Shown here: piece by piece, positions 26,631-38,745 of the stretch
How positions within the stretch are numbered: position 1 is the stretch's first letter
Layout of the letters: each line of letters opens with the position of its first letter
Source: an uncultured Mucispirillum sp.
Lineage (GTDB): Bacteria > Chrysiogenota > Deferribacteres > Deferribacterales > Mucispirillaceae
Reading direction: 5' to 3'
Length of the DNA stretch: 64,000 nt
Assembly: GCA_944325215.1 (NCBI GenBank)
Contig: CALUZC010000011.1
Coordinates: 1-64,000, forward strand
Program-made: the position numbers and the translations under genes
Notes under the pieces: model-generated
The model's database searches: none
What the model was told of the DNA's origin: nothing
What the model saw: only the letters and a program-made list of their open reading frames with translations

Positions 26631-26695
26631 TTAAAAAAATAATATACAAATGATAACAAAAATAATATAATGGTACGAAAAGATAAGGAAAGAAA

Positions 26696-27376
26696 ATGGA
26701 AAGAAATATAACAATTAACAGATTAATGGGACCAGATTGCACAATTATTTTAAATGAATTATTAGAGGGATATGAGAATAATGACGAAATAAGGATACTT
26801 GATTTAGGTTGTGGTAAAGGCTTAACATCAATATATTTAGCAGAAAAATATAAAAATGCAGTAATATTTGCAGCAGATTTATGGGTGGAAGCAACAGATA
26901 ACTATAAATTTTTCAAAGAGCAAGGTTATGAAAATAGGATAATTCCACTTAATACATCAGCAGAAAATCTACCATTTGCATATCATTATTTTGATATGAT
27001 AGTAAGTGTTGATGCATACCATTATTTTGGAACAGATAAATTATTTTTTAAAGAAAAAATAAAACCTTATATAAAAGAAAATGGTCTAATATTTATATCT
27101 GTTCCCGGAGTGAAAAAAGACTATGATAATGTGCCTGAAGATTTATCAAAAAAAATAAGTGAAGATGATTTTAAACATTTTAAAAGTATAGATTATTGGA
27201 ATAATATCTTAAAAGAAAGTATAAAAGAAATAAAAATAGAAGAAATGAAATGCTTTAATGAAGCGTGGGACAGCTGGCTTGCAACAGATAATCCATATGC
27301 AGTAGAAGATGTAGAACTTTTAAAGGCAGATGGTGGAAAATTCTTAAATCTTATTGGTATTAAAGGGAAAATTTAA
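26696..27376 (+). CDS. SAM-dependent methyltransferase
   Basis: 226 residues. Class I fold with LDLGCGKGLTSIYLAEKY as the SAM loop, FAADLW as the acidic strand and NLPFAYHYFDMIVSVDAYHYF as motif IV-type block. A small-molecule methyltransferase of the UbiE/cyclopropane-type superfamily; substrate unknown. AGGAAAG lies before the ATG. It is one of two plus-strand genes set among minus-strand genes, suggesting local insertion. Confidence 0.85.
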   Translation: MERNITINRLMGPDCTIILNELLEGYENNDEIRILDLGCGKGLTSIYLAEKYKNAVIFAADLWVEATDNYKFFKEQGYENRIIPLNTSAENLPFAYHYFDMIVSVDAYHYFGTDKLFFKEKIKPYIKENGLIFISVPGVKKDYDNVPEDLSKKISEDDFKHFKSIDYWNNILKESIKEIKIEEMKCFNEAWDSWLATDNPYAVEDVELLKADGGKFLNLIGIKGKI

Positions 27377-27512
27377 CTAACATCATAATTTGCCCTAGAA
27401 AGAGCTTTAGAGTATATTTATAAATAAAAATTAAAAAAATGGCTTAAAACTAAAAATATGAATTGGTATATATAAATGACTGATAATTAAGTAGAAATTT
27501 TAAGGAAAAAAT

Positions 27513-27932
27513 ATATGGATAATTTATGCATCACTTTCTGCAATAGCATCAGGCATAACAACTATATTTTTAAAAAAAGGAGTACGCACAACTAATACAA
27601 GTGTGGCTTTAGCTTTAAGAACATTAGTAGTTTTAATATTTAGTATTATAATTGTGGCAATAGTAGGCTCACAAGGTCAAATATATTTAATAAATAAAAA
27701 GACATGGTTATTTTTAATACTATCTGGGCTTTCCACTGGAGTTGGCTGGTATTACTATTATAAAGCACTGCAAAATGGCCCAACTTCAGCAGTAGCAGCT
27801 ATAGATAAATTAAGTGTGCTTGTAGCAGTAGTTCTATCATACTTCATATTCAATGAGAAAATAAAAGCAAAAGAAGTTATAGGGTTGCTATTAATACTTA
27901 TAGGCACAATAGGCCTTGCATTTAAGTTATAG
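27513..27932 (+). CDS. Half-size EamA/DMT transporter, start codon ATA or lost
   Basis: The frame from 27513 gives 140 residues, the usual size of four-to-five-helix single-EamA proteins, beginning (I)WIIYASLSAIASGITTIFL and ending IGLLLILIGTIGLAFKL. AAGGA lies ~7 bases before codon 27513, but that codon is ATA, where the family has ATG-TGG. The first standard in-frame start is GTG 27603, which would remove the first helix and has no ribosome-binding site. An out-of-frame ATG at 27515 ends quickly. Either a rare ATA start, a start-loss mutation or a sequencing error. It would move small metabolites as a dimer if made. Confidence 0.7.
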   Translation: MWIIYASLSAIASGITTIFLKKGVRTTNTSVALALRTLVVLIFSIIIVAIVGSQGQIYLINKKTWLFLILSGLSTGVGWYYYYKALQNGPTSAVAAIDKLSVLVAVVLSYFIFNEKIKAKEVIGLLLILIGTIGLAFKL

Positions 27933-27939
27933 ATGAAAA

Positions 27940-29238
27940 TTATTCATAATATGAATAGTTTTCATCATAATCTTTTATGTATTTATCTAAAAGTTTATAA
28001 TAAGTATCATCATCATAAAAATTATAAAACGAACGAACAATATTCATATTCCTTAGCTTATATTTATCGCTGAGAGCATAGGAAATACATCTATTTAAAA
28101 GCTGTATTATATCGTCATTTTTTTCATAACTAATTCTAAGTATTGAAGATTCTTCTAAAATTTTATAGAATAAATCTGTAACTTCATCATTACTCAATTT
28201 ATTTAAATCACTAATATTGCTTGTATAATTGTTAAATATTTCATAAAAACGCTCATCATAAGCAGGATAAGTATCATAAAAATGTATTTGAGAAGAATGA
28301 ATAAACCCACGAACTACCCTTCCATCATTATAAGTGCAGGTTATAAAATACCAGTCTTTAAAAACAGATTTTGAAGGTTTTAATATTTTAAACCAACTAT
28401 AAAATAAATTTCTTGGAGGAAAGTTATACATTAAATGAAAATCATAAGCAATTTCATTAGGTTCCAAATAACCTACTTGATGAGTTATCTTATAATTTTC
28501 GTTATTTACATTAATTTTATGTATGATTTTACCATTAGGGCTCTCTCTAACATTAACAAATTTATCATCAGTATCAAGACTAACTTCTACAAAAAAAGAA
28601 TCATAATCATAAAAATAATAAACTATATTATTATCTTCCATTGTATTAATCATTTCGGAATAATCATAATATTTAATGCCTTTTACACTATTTATATTCA
28701 AGTCTTTTACATATAATACAAAAATACTTTCACCAGCTGAACCATATTGTATAATTGCATCTTTATCTAAGACAAAATCAGCTTGGAATAAAATTTCTCC
28801 TGCTATACCATTTTGTAAATAACTTTTGGGAATAACAGTGTTTAATTTATAATTTAAAGGAACGATAAATAAATTATCTAGATTAAAATTGCCACTATCT
28901 ACTTTAAATGAAGTTTTAAAAAAAGGAAAAGGTTTACCAGACTCATTATCTACCCATTTATAATTATAAAAATTAGATACTGTAAGTGTACCAGAAAGTT
29001 TTAATGGTTTATTAGGAAGAAATTTATAAGAACAATCATAATAACCTTCAGTTTCTGAACCACAAAAAGATGAATTATCTATCTTATAATAATTAGTAAT
29101 ATTTTTATTACCTGTTACATTAATTAGTTTTTCAGTATAGTATTTATAAGCTTCACTACTAATAGAATAAGTAAAACTAGTAAAAGGAATAAAAAGAATA
29201 AATAATAAAATAAATGATAAAACTTGTAACTTTTTCAT
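27940..29238 (-). CDS. Exported modular protein A-SH3-helical, unknown family
   Basis: 432 residues. Signal peptide (about 1-24), then a beta-rich domain A (about 45-200) with a Cys pair (FCGSETEGYYDCSYKF) and NKPLKLSGTLTVSN, an SH3b-like domain (about 225-325) starting FVNVRESPNGKIIHKI, and a helical tail (about 335-432). All parts recur in the 786-residue protein coded 22 bases upstream. TGAGGTGA precedes the ATG. No homologue recognised. Secreted or periplasmic; SH3b modules often bind peptidoglycan peptides or surfaces, which is only suggestive here. Confidence 0.75.
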   Translation of the reverse strand: MKKLQVLSFILLFILFIPFTSFTYSISSEAYKYYTEKLINVTGNKNITNYYKIDNSSFCGSETEGYYDCSYKFLPNKPLKLSGTLTVSNFYNYKWVDNESGKPFPFFKTSFKVDSGNFNLDNLFIVPLNYKLNTVIPKSYLQNGIAGEILFQADFVLDKDAIIQYGSAGESIFVLYVKDLNINSVKGIKYYDYSEMINTMEDNNIVYYFYDYDSFFVEVSLDTDDKFVNVRESPNGKIIHKINVNNENYKITHQVGYLEPNEIAYDFHLMYNFPPRNLFYSWFKILKPSKSVFKDWYFITCTYNDGRVVRGFIHSSQIHFYDTYPAYDERFYEIFNNYTSNISDLNKLSNDEVTDLFYKILEESSILRISYEKNDDIIQLLNRCISYALSDKYKLRNMNIVRSFYNFYDDDTYYKLLDKYIKDYDENYSYYE

Positions 29239-29260
29239 AAAATCACCTCATATATTATAA

Positions 29261-31621
29261 CTACTTTTCAACTTTTTTAAGTAAAGATGAATCAATATAG
29301 CCAGATATTGCTTTACTGCCATCATTTACTCCATCTGGAAAATAGATTACTTTAGTATATTTATCTGAACTATTATTATTGTAGTCCATAATATTTTCCC
29401 ATACAATATCAATATCAAAATTAACAGAATATACTACACTGCCATTTTTTAGATTAGTAATTACCTTACCATTAGGAAAATCAAGTAATGCAGCAGAACC
29501 ATTTTTAGATGATATATTATAATAACTAATTGAAACATTTTCATTATCACTAGATTTATAAGCTTCCTTATTATAATATGTAATATTTTTAGCACCTTTT
29601 ATTTGGATATTATTTACAAACAAATTATGAGTATCAGAACTAACTATAAATATTGTATTTTGAGAAAGAGTAAGTTCTACATCATAAGAAACTTTACCTA
29701 AATATCCTTTATTTAACAAATTAGAGTAAATAGAATTATTAATATTATAATTTAGCGGATAAATATTAATATCTCTACTTAAAAAATCATTAAAACTAAA
29801 AGTCAAATTACCAGATTTTGAATCAACTAAAATTTTACCTTGTATGGTAAATGGAGTAGATGAAGTATATCTATAATTACAACTACCAATTTTTGCATCT
29901 TTAATAAACTTATTGGCATCATATATACCATAAAGATTATTAATAAATAAATCATTATCATTACTATGCATAAAAGCACTTTGTGAAAAATCAAGTTTAA
30001 AATTAGAGAAATTTTTTGATGATAAAATACTTTTTAAAGTATAATTACAAGATGAAATAAGAGTATCATCATATAATTTATCATATATGACAAAATCTTT
30101 TAAATATTTATTAATTATTTTATAATAATTATCATCACTAACATAATAATATAAACTATTAATAAAATATACATCAAAGGAAACATCATCTCTCATAATA
30201 AAATTATCACTAAGCAAAAACGATACATATCTATCTACAAGTGTTTGTAGTTTTTGATTTTTTACATAATTTAAACGCTTAATATGAACATCTTCACCTA
30301 TAAAATCATATAATATATCAAATATCTCTTTATAAGATAGAGTATTAATATTTTCAATATTATTAACCCATTCAAGAATACTAGAATAATCAGCATCATG
30401 ATTTATCTCTGATGAATAGATATAACCAAATACTGGTTTTGTACTGTTTTTAGGAAAATATGTTACAAAAAACCAGTTATTAGATATAGGTTTTGAAAAA
30501 CCTAATATTTTATAATAATTATATAAATATCTAGATGGTGGATAACCTTCTCCAAGCCTGTAACCATCTATACCTGGTTCTTTATATCCTTCATAAAAAT
30601 AAACTTTATCACCAGATGAATCATTATGATTGATTTGGTAAACAATTTTACCATTAGGTTTATCTCTTAAATTTGTATAACTATCTTTTGCAGTAAGTTC
30701 ATATGTTTCTATAACATCTGAAAAAGCATAACTTTCTATATCAGTTTTATCATAATACTTAATGTTTTTTACACTATTAATATTTAAGTCTTTTACATAT
30801 ATTGATACTATATCTCCTACTGATGACTTTCCCATTTCAATAATACTATCTTTATCTAATATAAAATCAACATTAAAAGTTATCTCTCCAACTGCACCTG
30901 TTTGAAGATAATTTTTAGGTATTTTAGTATTAAGTTTATAATTTATGGGAACAATAAAAAATTTACTAAAATCAATATCTAAATTATTAGCTTTAAATGA
31001 TGTTTTAAAGTAATTAGGAGCGTTTGTATTGTCTTGATTATATAAATTAGAGACTGTAAGAGTTCCACTTAATTTTAATGGTTTATTATAAGTATATTTA
31101 TAAGAACATATTGAAAAACCTTCGCCATCAATACCACAAAATTTAGTTTTATCTATTTTATAGTAGCTTATAAATTTTTCATCTAAATCTTTTAACTCAT
31201 TGTTATAATGTCCCAAAGTATCATCATCAATACTTGAGTATTGATAATGATACAATTCAGACTTCTTATTTTTAACAATATCCATTATAATATTTTTTTT
31301 TAGTTGATTATATTTATCATCTTTCAAAATTGGTCTTATATTTTTTGAAAGTTTAAGATTATCATTAGGAGAAACAGTATTAGAATCACTAGCTGTTAAT
31401 AAAATATATTTATCAATTAACGATTTCAAATTATCAGTATTGCCACATTTATTATGGTAATCTACATAATAGTCATTTAAAAAATAATAAATTTCATCAT
31501 AATCATTAGAGTTAATTAAATTTTGAATCGTTTGATTAGAATTTTTACAGTAATCACCGTTATTTTGGGCATAAGTGATAAAAGGTACTAATAGTATAAT
31601 TATTGTAAGAAATTTATTCAT
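29261..31621 (-). CDS. Large exported protein with duplicated helical-A-SH3 modules, unknown family
   Basis: 786 residues. Signal peptide ending near ITYAQ (residue 19). The order is helical (about 25-130), domain A (150-295), SH3b-like (305-410), helical (415-520), domain A (540-685), SH3b-like (695-783). Domain A of the first half reads KFCGIDGEGFSICSYKYTYN and NKPLKLSGTLTVSN, the second a diverged GSCNYRYTSSTPFTIQG. SH3-like pieces start TNLRDKPNGKIVYQI and AALLDFPNGKVITNL. Extremely AT-rich and rich in Asn/Tyr/Asp. It pairs with the next gene as paralogues and lies upstream of no recognised partner. Confidence 0.75.
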   Translation of the reverse strand: MNKFLTIIILLVPFITYAQNNGDYCKNSNQTIQNLINSNDYDEIYYFLNDYYVDYHNKCGNTDNLKSLIDKYILLTASDSNTVSPNDNLKLSKNIRPILKDDKYNQLKKNIIMDIVKNKKSELYHYQYSSIDDDTLGHYNNELKDLDEKFISYYKIDKTKFCGIDGEGFSICSYKYTYNKPLKLSGTLTVSNLYNQDNTNAPNYFKTSFKANNLDIDFSKFFIVPINYKLNTKIPKNYLQTGAVGEITFNVDFILDKDSIIEMGKSSVGDIVSIYVKDLNINSVKNIKYYDKTDIESYAFSDVIETYELTAKDSYTNLRDKPNGKIVYQINHNDSSGDKVYFYEGYKEPGIDGYRLGEGYPPSRYLYNYYKILGFSKPISNNWFFVTYFPKNSTKPVFGYIYSSEINHDADYSSILEWVNNIENINTLSYKEIFDILYDFIGEDVHIKRLNYVKNQKLQTLVDRYVSFLLSDNFIMRDDVSFDVYFINSLYYYVSDDNYYKIINKYLKDFVIYDKLYDDTLISSCNYTLKSILSSKNFSNFKLDFSQSAFMHSNDNDLFINNLYGIYDANKFIKDAKIGSCNYRYTSSTPFTIQGKILVDSKSGNLTFSFNDFLSRDINIYPLNYNINNSIYSNLLNKGYLGKVSYDVELTLSQNTIFIVSSDTHNLFVNNIQIKGAKNITYYNKEAYKSSDNENVSISYYNISSKNGSAALLDFPNGKVITNLKNGSVVYSVNFDIDIVWENIMDYNNNSSDKYTKVIYFPDGVNDGSKAISGYIDSSLLKKVEK

Positions 31622-31690
31622 AGTAATAACCTAAAATTATATTTACTACATATATTGAATATACTAATAAAAATAAATTAAAACAAGTTA

Positions 31691-33043
31691 TTATTTACCA
31701 ATGCAAAATGATGAAAATACAATATCTAGCACTTTCTCTGTATAATTATCCCCTGTTATTTCTGAAATTAGATTAATGGCTCTTTCTAAATCAATACAGA
31801 GCATATCAATAGGGTAGATATATATTGATGATGATATTTTTTCTATTATCTGCCTTACTTCTAAAAGCAGAGTATAATGCCTTTGGGTTATGGCTGTGGC
31901 AGAAGTTTTTATATCATTATTAGAAATGCTTACGCGAGATTTAATAAGCTCTATAAACTTATCCATATTTTCATTATTTTTAGCTGATATATAAATATCA
32001 GCATCACTGAAATTATCAACACTTCCTATATCTATTTTATTACCAATTATAATTCTATTGCTATTTGCTGTAATATCAAGAAGATATTTATCTTCGCTGG
32101 ATAATGGCTTTGAAATATCAAGTATTAAAAATACAATATCTGAGTTATTTATTTTTTCTATACTTTTATCTATGCCTATTTTTTCCACATATTCAGAAGA
32201 AGAATGAATTCCTGCAGTATCAGTAATATGTACAGGAATACCGCCAATATATAAGTTTTCCTTAATAAAATCTCTTGTTGTGCCTGCAATATCAGAAACT
32301 ATTGCCCTTTCTTCTTTTAAAAGTGCATTTAAAAGGGATGATTTACCAACATTTGGTTTCCCTGCAATAACAATATCTATACCCTTATTATGCATTCTAT
32401 AGCTTTTATAACTTTCAAGAAGATTATCAATATTTTTAATAACTTCTAAGCTGTTTTCTTTTAATACTTCACTTTCAGAATCAAGAGTATCTTCATCTGG
32501 AAAATCAATTTTAGCTTCCATAATAGCTTTCATAGATAACAGCTTATTTTTTATAAAATCAAGGTTATTTTTAAGGCTTCCATGAAGCTGGTTATAAGCA
32601 GAATGAACGCCGTCAATTGATTTTGCAGAGATTAATTCTTGAATAGATTCTGCTTGAGTTAAATCTATTTTACCATTTAAAAAAGCACGTTTAGAAAATT
32701 CGCCGCCTTCTGCATTTCTAATGCCAAGCTTATAAATGCTAGATAAAGCAGCATTTACTAAAACAGGGTTTCCATGAAAAGAAATCTCCACCACATCTTC
32801 CCCTGTAAAAGAATGGGGTGCTTTAAAATAAACTGCCAGCACATCATCATATAAATCTTCATCTTTTATATTAAATTTATATAATGATACATAATTGGGT
32901 TTAATATTTGCAATATCAACACTAGAGCCGCCCTTTTCCATTAAAGAAAAAACTTTTAATGCATCACTTCCTGATATTCTAATACTAATAACAGGGCTTA
33001 CTACAAGCGGCGTAATAGGGGCAGCAATAGTATCATTAATCAT
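31691..33043 (-). CDS. mnmE: tRNA modification GTPase MnmE
   Basis: 450 residues. The N-terminal tetrahydrofolate-binding domain is followed by a helical domain with an inserted G domain: AGKPNVGKSSLLNALL (G1), AGTTRDF (G2), DTAGIHSS (G3), NKID (G4). The protein ends in the catalytic CIGK motif. Partner of MnmG in U34 modification; both MnmG copies are downstream on the same strand. It follows folD by one base, and FolD makes the methylene-tetrahydrofolate that the MnmEG reaction uses. Confidence 0.97.
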   Translation of the reverse strand: MINDTIAAPITPLVVSPVISIRISGSDALKVFSLMEKGGSSVDIANIKPNYVSLYKFNIKDEDLYDDVLAVYFKAPHSFTGEDVVEISFHGNPVLVNAALSSIYKLGIRNAEGGEFSKRAFLNGKIDLTQAESIQELISAKSIDGVHSAYNQLHGSLKNNLDFIKNKLLSMKAIMEAKIDFPDEDTLDSESEVLKENSLEVIKNIDNLLESYKSYRMHNKGIDIVIAGKPNVGKSSLLNALLKEERAIVSDIAGTTRDFIKENLYIGGIPVHITDTAGIHSSSEYVEKIGIDKSIEKINNSDIVFLILDISKPLSSEDKYLLDITANSNRIIIGNKIDIGSVDNFSDADIYISAKNNENMDKFIELIKSRVSISNNDIKTSATAITQRHYTLLLEVRQIIEKISSSIYIYPIDMLCIDLERAINLISEITGDNYTEKVLDIVFSSFCIGK

Positions 33044-33044
33044 A

Positions 33045-33896
33045 TTATAATTTCTCTATAACTTTAAATGCTTTTAATGTATTTTGCATTAATGTAGTAA
33101 TAGTCATAGGTCCAACACCGCCAGGAACTGGGGTAATATATGAACATTTATCTTTTACATCTTCAAAATCCACATCGCCACAGAGTTTACCGTCAACTCT
33201 ATTAATACCAACATCTATTACAACAGCACCATCTTTCACAAATTCTTTTTTAATAAACTTAGCTTTACCAATGGCAGCAACTAAAATATCAGCTTTAGCA
33301 CATACACCGCTTAAATCTTTAGTTTTAGAATGGCATACTGTAACAGTAGCATTAGCTTTTAAAAGCATAGCAGCAATTGGCTTTCCAACAATATTACTTC
33401 TACCAACAACTACAGCGTTTTTACCAGCTATTTCAATACCATAATCAGCCATCATATTCATAACACCAAAAGGTGTGCAAGGCATAAGGCAGTCTTCACC
33501 AATATTTAATAGCCCTACATTATATGGGTGAAAGCCGTCTACATCTTTTTTTGCCTTTATCGCACGTAAAATAGTTTTTTCATCGCAGGCAGAAGGAAGT
33601 GGCAGCTGCACTAATATACCATGTATTTTTTCATCATTATTATATTTTTCCACAAGTTTTAATACATCACTAGTTGTAACATCAGCACCAATTCTTTCAA
33701 CAACAGAATAAAAACCACATTCTATTGCTGCTTTTTCTTTAGAATTAACATAAACTGAGCTTGCAGCATCATCACCTGCTAAAATAACAGCAATGCCGGG
33801 AGCTTTACCTGTTTTTTCTTTTAAAGCTGATGTTTCTTCTTTTATATTTTGCCTAAATTTAGCAGATAATGCTTTACCATCAAGAATTACTGCCAT
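33045..33896 (-). CDS. folD: Methylenetetrahydrofolate dehydrogenase/cyclohydrolase
   Basis: 283 residues from ATG 33896 ([14 protein letters not shown]), which has GGGAGAAG before it; the frame is open further upstream inside gyrA but that part is not FolD-like. Interconverts methylene-, methenyl- and formyl-tetrahydrofolate with NADP. YVNSKEKAA with the catalytic Lys, VQLPLP, DGFHPYNVG and the VVGRSNIVGKP and TPVPGGVGPMT blocks are present. It overlaps the end of gyrA by 17 bases and abuts mnmE. Confidence 0.96.
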   Translation of the reverse strand: MAVILDGKALSAKFRQNIKEETSALKEKTGKAPGIAVILAGDDAASSVYVNSKEKAAIECGFYSVVERIGADVTTSDVLKLVEKYNNDEKIHGILVQLPLPSACDEKTILRAIKAKKDVDGFHPYNVGLLNIGEDCLMPCTPFGVMNMMADYGIEIAGKNAVVVGRSNIVGKPIAAMLLKANATVTVCHSKTKDLSGVCAKADILVAAIGKAKFIKKEFVKDGAVVIDVGINRVDGKLCGDVDFEDVKDKCSYITPVPGGVGPMTITTLMQNTLKAFKVIEKL

Positions 33897-36354
33897 TTTC
33901 TTCTCCCATATTTTCTTCTTCATTTTCATTTTCATCTTTTGGAACAACAGTAAATGATATAATTTCATCGCCTGATGTATTCATAAGCCTTGTGCCTTGT
34001 GTATTTCTACCAATAACTGATACTTCTGCAGCAGATATTCTAATGGTTTTACCATTTTTAGTAATAAGCATAATATCATCTTCTTCTTGATTTATCTGCC
34101 TAACACCTACTACAAGCCCTGTTTTAGAAGTAAGTTTCATAAGTTTTAAACCTTTACCACCACGAGACTGCAGCCTATATTCATCTTTATTTGTTCCTTT
34201 ACCATAACCAAGAGATGTAACAGCTAAAAGTGGACTATCTTCTTCCACCACTTCAGCAGATACAACCACATCATCTCTTTCAAGCATAATACCTCTTACA
34301 CCTGTAGCAGTTCTACCCATAGGGCGAACATCTTCCACACTAAACTGGATAGTTTTTCCGTCCCTTGTTGCAAGGAAAACTTTATCATCATCACCAGTTA
34401 AAAGAGTTGTTACTATTTCATCATTATCTCTTAAATTAAGAGCAATTATACCACTTCTACCACTTTTAAATTCTGCAGTTTTAACTCTTTTTACAACACC
34501 ATATTTAGTAGCAAAGAAAATAGATTTTGTTTCATCTTTTTCAGGCAGTGTTAAAAATGATGCAATTTTTTCATTTTCATCTAAAGAAAGAAGATTAGAA
34601 ATATGCCTGCCTTTAGAATCTCTTGACTGCTCTGGTATTTGGTAAACTTTTAAGAAATGAACTTTACCTTTTGTAGTAAATATAAAAAGGTGGCTTTTAT
34701 TTGTAGTATATATTATTTCTTCTACAAAATCTTCGCTTTTATTAGCAGCACCAATTTTACCTTTACCGCCTCTTTTTTGAGCTGTAAAATTATTAAGTAA
34801 AGTTCTTTTAATATAGCCATTATGGGTAATAGTTACAACCATTTCATCATTTGGTATTAAATCTTCATAGTCAATATCATCTATACTGTCAGCAATTTCT
34901 GTTTTTCTTTCATCGCCATATCTGTTTTTAATATCGACTATTTCTTCCCTAATAACACTCATAAGTTTAGATTTAGAATTAAGTATAGAGTTATAATATT
35001 CTATATCTTTTTTAAGCTGTTCATATTCTTCGTTTAATTTATCAATCTCCAAACCTGTAATTTTAGCAAGACGCATATCTAAAATAGCTTGAGACTGAAT
35101 ATCTGATAAATCAAACCTTTCCATTAATGCTTTTTTAGCTGTTGGAGTATCTTTTGATTCTTTAATAATTTTAACAACTTCATCAATATTATTAACTGCA
35201 ATTCTTAAGCCTTCAACAATATGCATTCTTTCTTCGGCTTTCATAAGTTTATAGCGTGTTCTTCTAGTTACAACTTCTATTCTATGGTTTAAAAACTCAG
35301 TTAATATATTTTCTAAAGATAAGATTTGCGGCCTGCCACCAACAAGTGCAACCATGTTAAAACCAAAAGATGATTCTAAGGCAGTAAATTTATATAATCT
35401 ATTTAATATAACTTCAGCAGATTCGCCTTTTTTAACATCTATTAATATTTTAATACCTTTCATACTAGATACATCTCTAATATCAGTAATACCTGGTATT
35501 TTCTTCTCATTAACAAGCTCTGCAATTTTTTCAACAAGCACAGATTTATTTACCTGATATGGAATTTCAGTAATAACAATCTGTTCTTTTCCACCTTTTA
35601 CTTCAACAATTTCAGCCCTTGCTCTAATACGGATACTTGCTCTGCCTGTTTTATAAGCGTTAATAATATCCCCTTTTCCCATAATTATACCACTTGTAGG
35701 AAAATCTGGACCTTTAATAATATTAAATAAACCTTCTTCAGTATAGTTTTCTTCATCTATCATATATAAAAGTCCGTCCATAACTTCAGTTAAGTTATGA
35801 GGTGGAATATTTGTTGCCATACCAACAGCAATACCTGAAATACCGTTTATTAAAAGGTTAGGTATTTTTGTAGGAAAAACTGTAGGTTCAGTCATAGAGC
35901 CGTCATAGTTTGGTATAAAATCTACTGTATTACAGTCAATATCTGCCATAAGCTCATCACTAATTCTAGCCATTCTAGCTTCAGTATAACGAGATGCTGC
36001 AGCACTATCCCCATCTATTGAGCCAAAGTTACCTTGACCAATAACAAGCGGATATCTCATAGAGAAATCTTGAGCTAAACGAACTAAAGCATAATAAATC
36101 GCACTATCACCATGTGGGTGAAGTTTACCCATAGTATCCCCAACAATTCTGGCAGATTTCTTATTAGGCTTATTATACTGCACACCCATTTCGTTCATTG
36201 TAAAAAGCACACGCCTGTGAACTGGTTTTAAACCGTCCCTGACATCAGGAAATGCCCTTCCTGCAATAACGCTCATAGCATAATCTAAATAACTGTTTTT
36301 AAGGGTATCTTCTATTGATACATCTTGAATATTTTTATTAATTATTTCGCTCAT
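33880..36354 (-). CDS. gyrA: DNA gyrase subunit A
   Basis: 824 residues. The breakage-reunion domain holds catalytic Tyr123 (ASRYTEARM), and the beta-pinwheel C-terminal domain holds the gyrase box QRGGKGKIG. In the quinolone-binding region the protein reads [17 protein letters not shown], so the residue matching E. coli Ser83 is Ser84, but that matching Asp87 is Tyr88. It is 10 bases downstream of gyrB. Introduces negative supercoils with GyrB. Confidence 0.98.
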   Translation of the reverse strand: MSEIINKNIQDVSIEDTLKNSYLDYAMSVIAGRAFPDVRDGLKPVHRRVLFTMNEMGVQYNKPNKKSARIVGDTMGKLHPHGDSAIYYALVRLAQDFSMRYPLVIGQGNFGSIDGDSAAASRYTEARMARISDELMADIDCNTVDFIPNYDGSMTEPTVFPTKIPNLLINGISGIAVGMATNIPPHNLTEVMDGLLYMIDEENYTEEGLFNIIKGPDFPTSGIIMGKGDIINAYKTGRASIRIRARAEIVEVKGGKEQIVITEIPYQVNKSVLVEKIAELVNEKKIPGITDIRDVSSMKGIKILIDVKKGESAEVILNRLYKFTALESSFGFNMVALVGGRPQILSLENILTEFLNHRIEVVTRRTRYKLMKAEERMHIVEGLRIAVNNIDEVVKIIKESKDTPTAKKALMERFDLSDIQSQAILDMRLAKITGLEIDKLNEEYEQLKKDIEYYNSILNSKSKLMSVIREEIVDIKNRYGDERKTEIADSIDDIDYEDLIPNDEMVVTITHNGYIKRTLLNNFTAQKRGGKGKIGAANKSEDFVEEIIYTTNKSHLFIFTTKGKVHFLKVYQIPEQSRDSKGRHISNLLSLDENEKIASFLTLPEKDETKSIFFATKYGVVKRVKTAEFKSGRSGIIALNLRDNDEIVTTLLTGDDDKVFLATRDGKTIQFSVEDVRPMGRTATGVRGIMLERDDVVVSAEVVEEDSPLLAVTSLGYGKGTNKDEYRLQSRGGKGLKLMKLTSKTGLVVGVRQINQEEDDIMLITKNGKTIRISAAEVSVIGRNTQGTRLMNTSGDEIISFTVVPKDENENEEENMGEENGSNS

Positions 36355-36364
36355 CTAACCACCA

Positions 36365-38734
<2,370 letters not shown>

Positions 38735-38745
38735 CTATCCTTATA

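Larger units (their letters stand above)
26339..26695. other. 357-bp intergenic region with parS and a decayed coding fragment
   Basis: Divergent spacer between mnmG copy 2 (minus) and the methyltransferase (plus). It holds the second perfect parS, a short protein-coding remnant on the minus strand (26523-26630) and otherwise A-rich sequence. Confidence 0.7.

Noticed and set aside
27515-27590. ATG at 27515 as the EamA start
   Set aside because: It is in another frame and its product ends after about two dozen codons unless a frameshift is assumed.
26339-31621. Prophage or integrative element around the plus-strand island
   Set aside because: No integrase, transposase, tRNA target or flanking direct repeat was seen; only local rearrangement can be argued.
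33897-33968. Upstream extension of folD into gyrA
   Set aside because: Lys/Met-rich and out of family; ATG 33896 has a good Shine-Dalgarno site.
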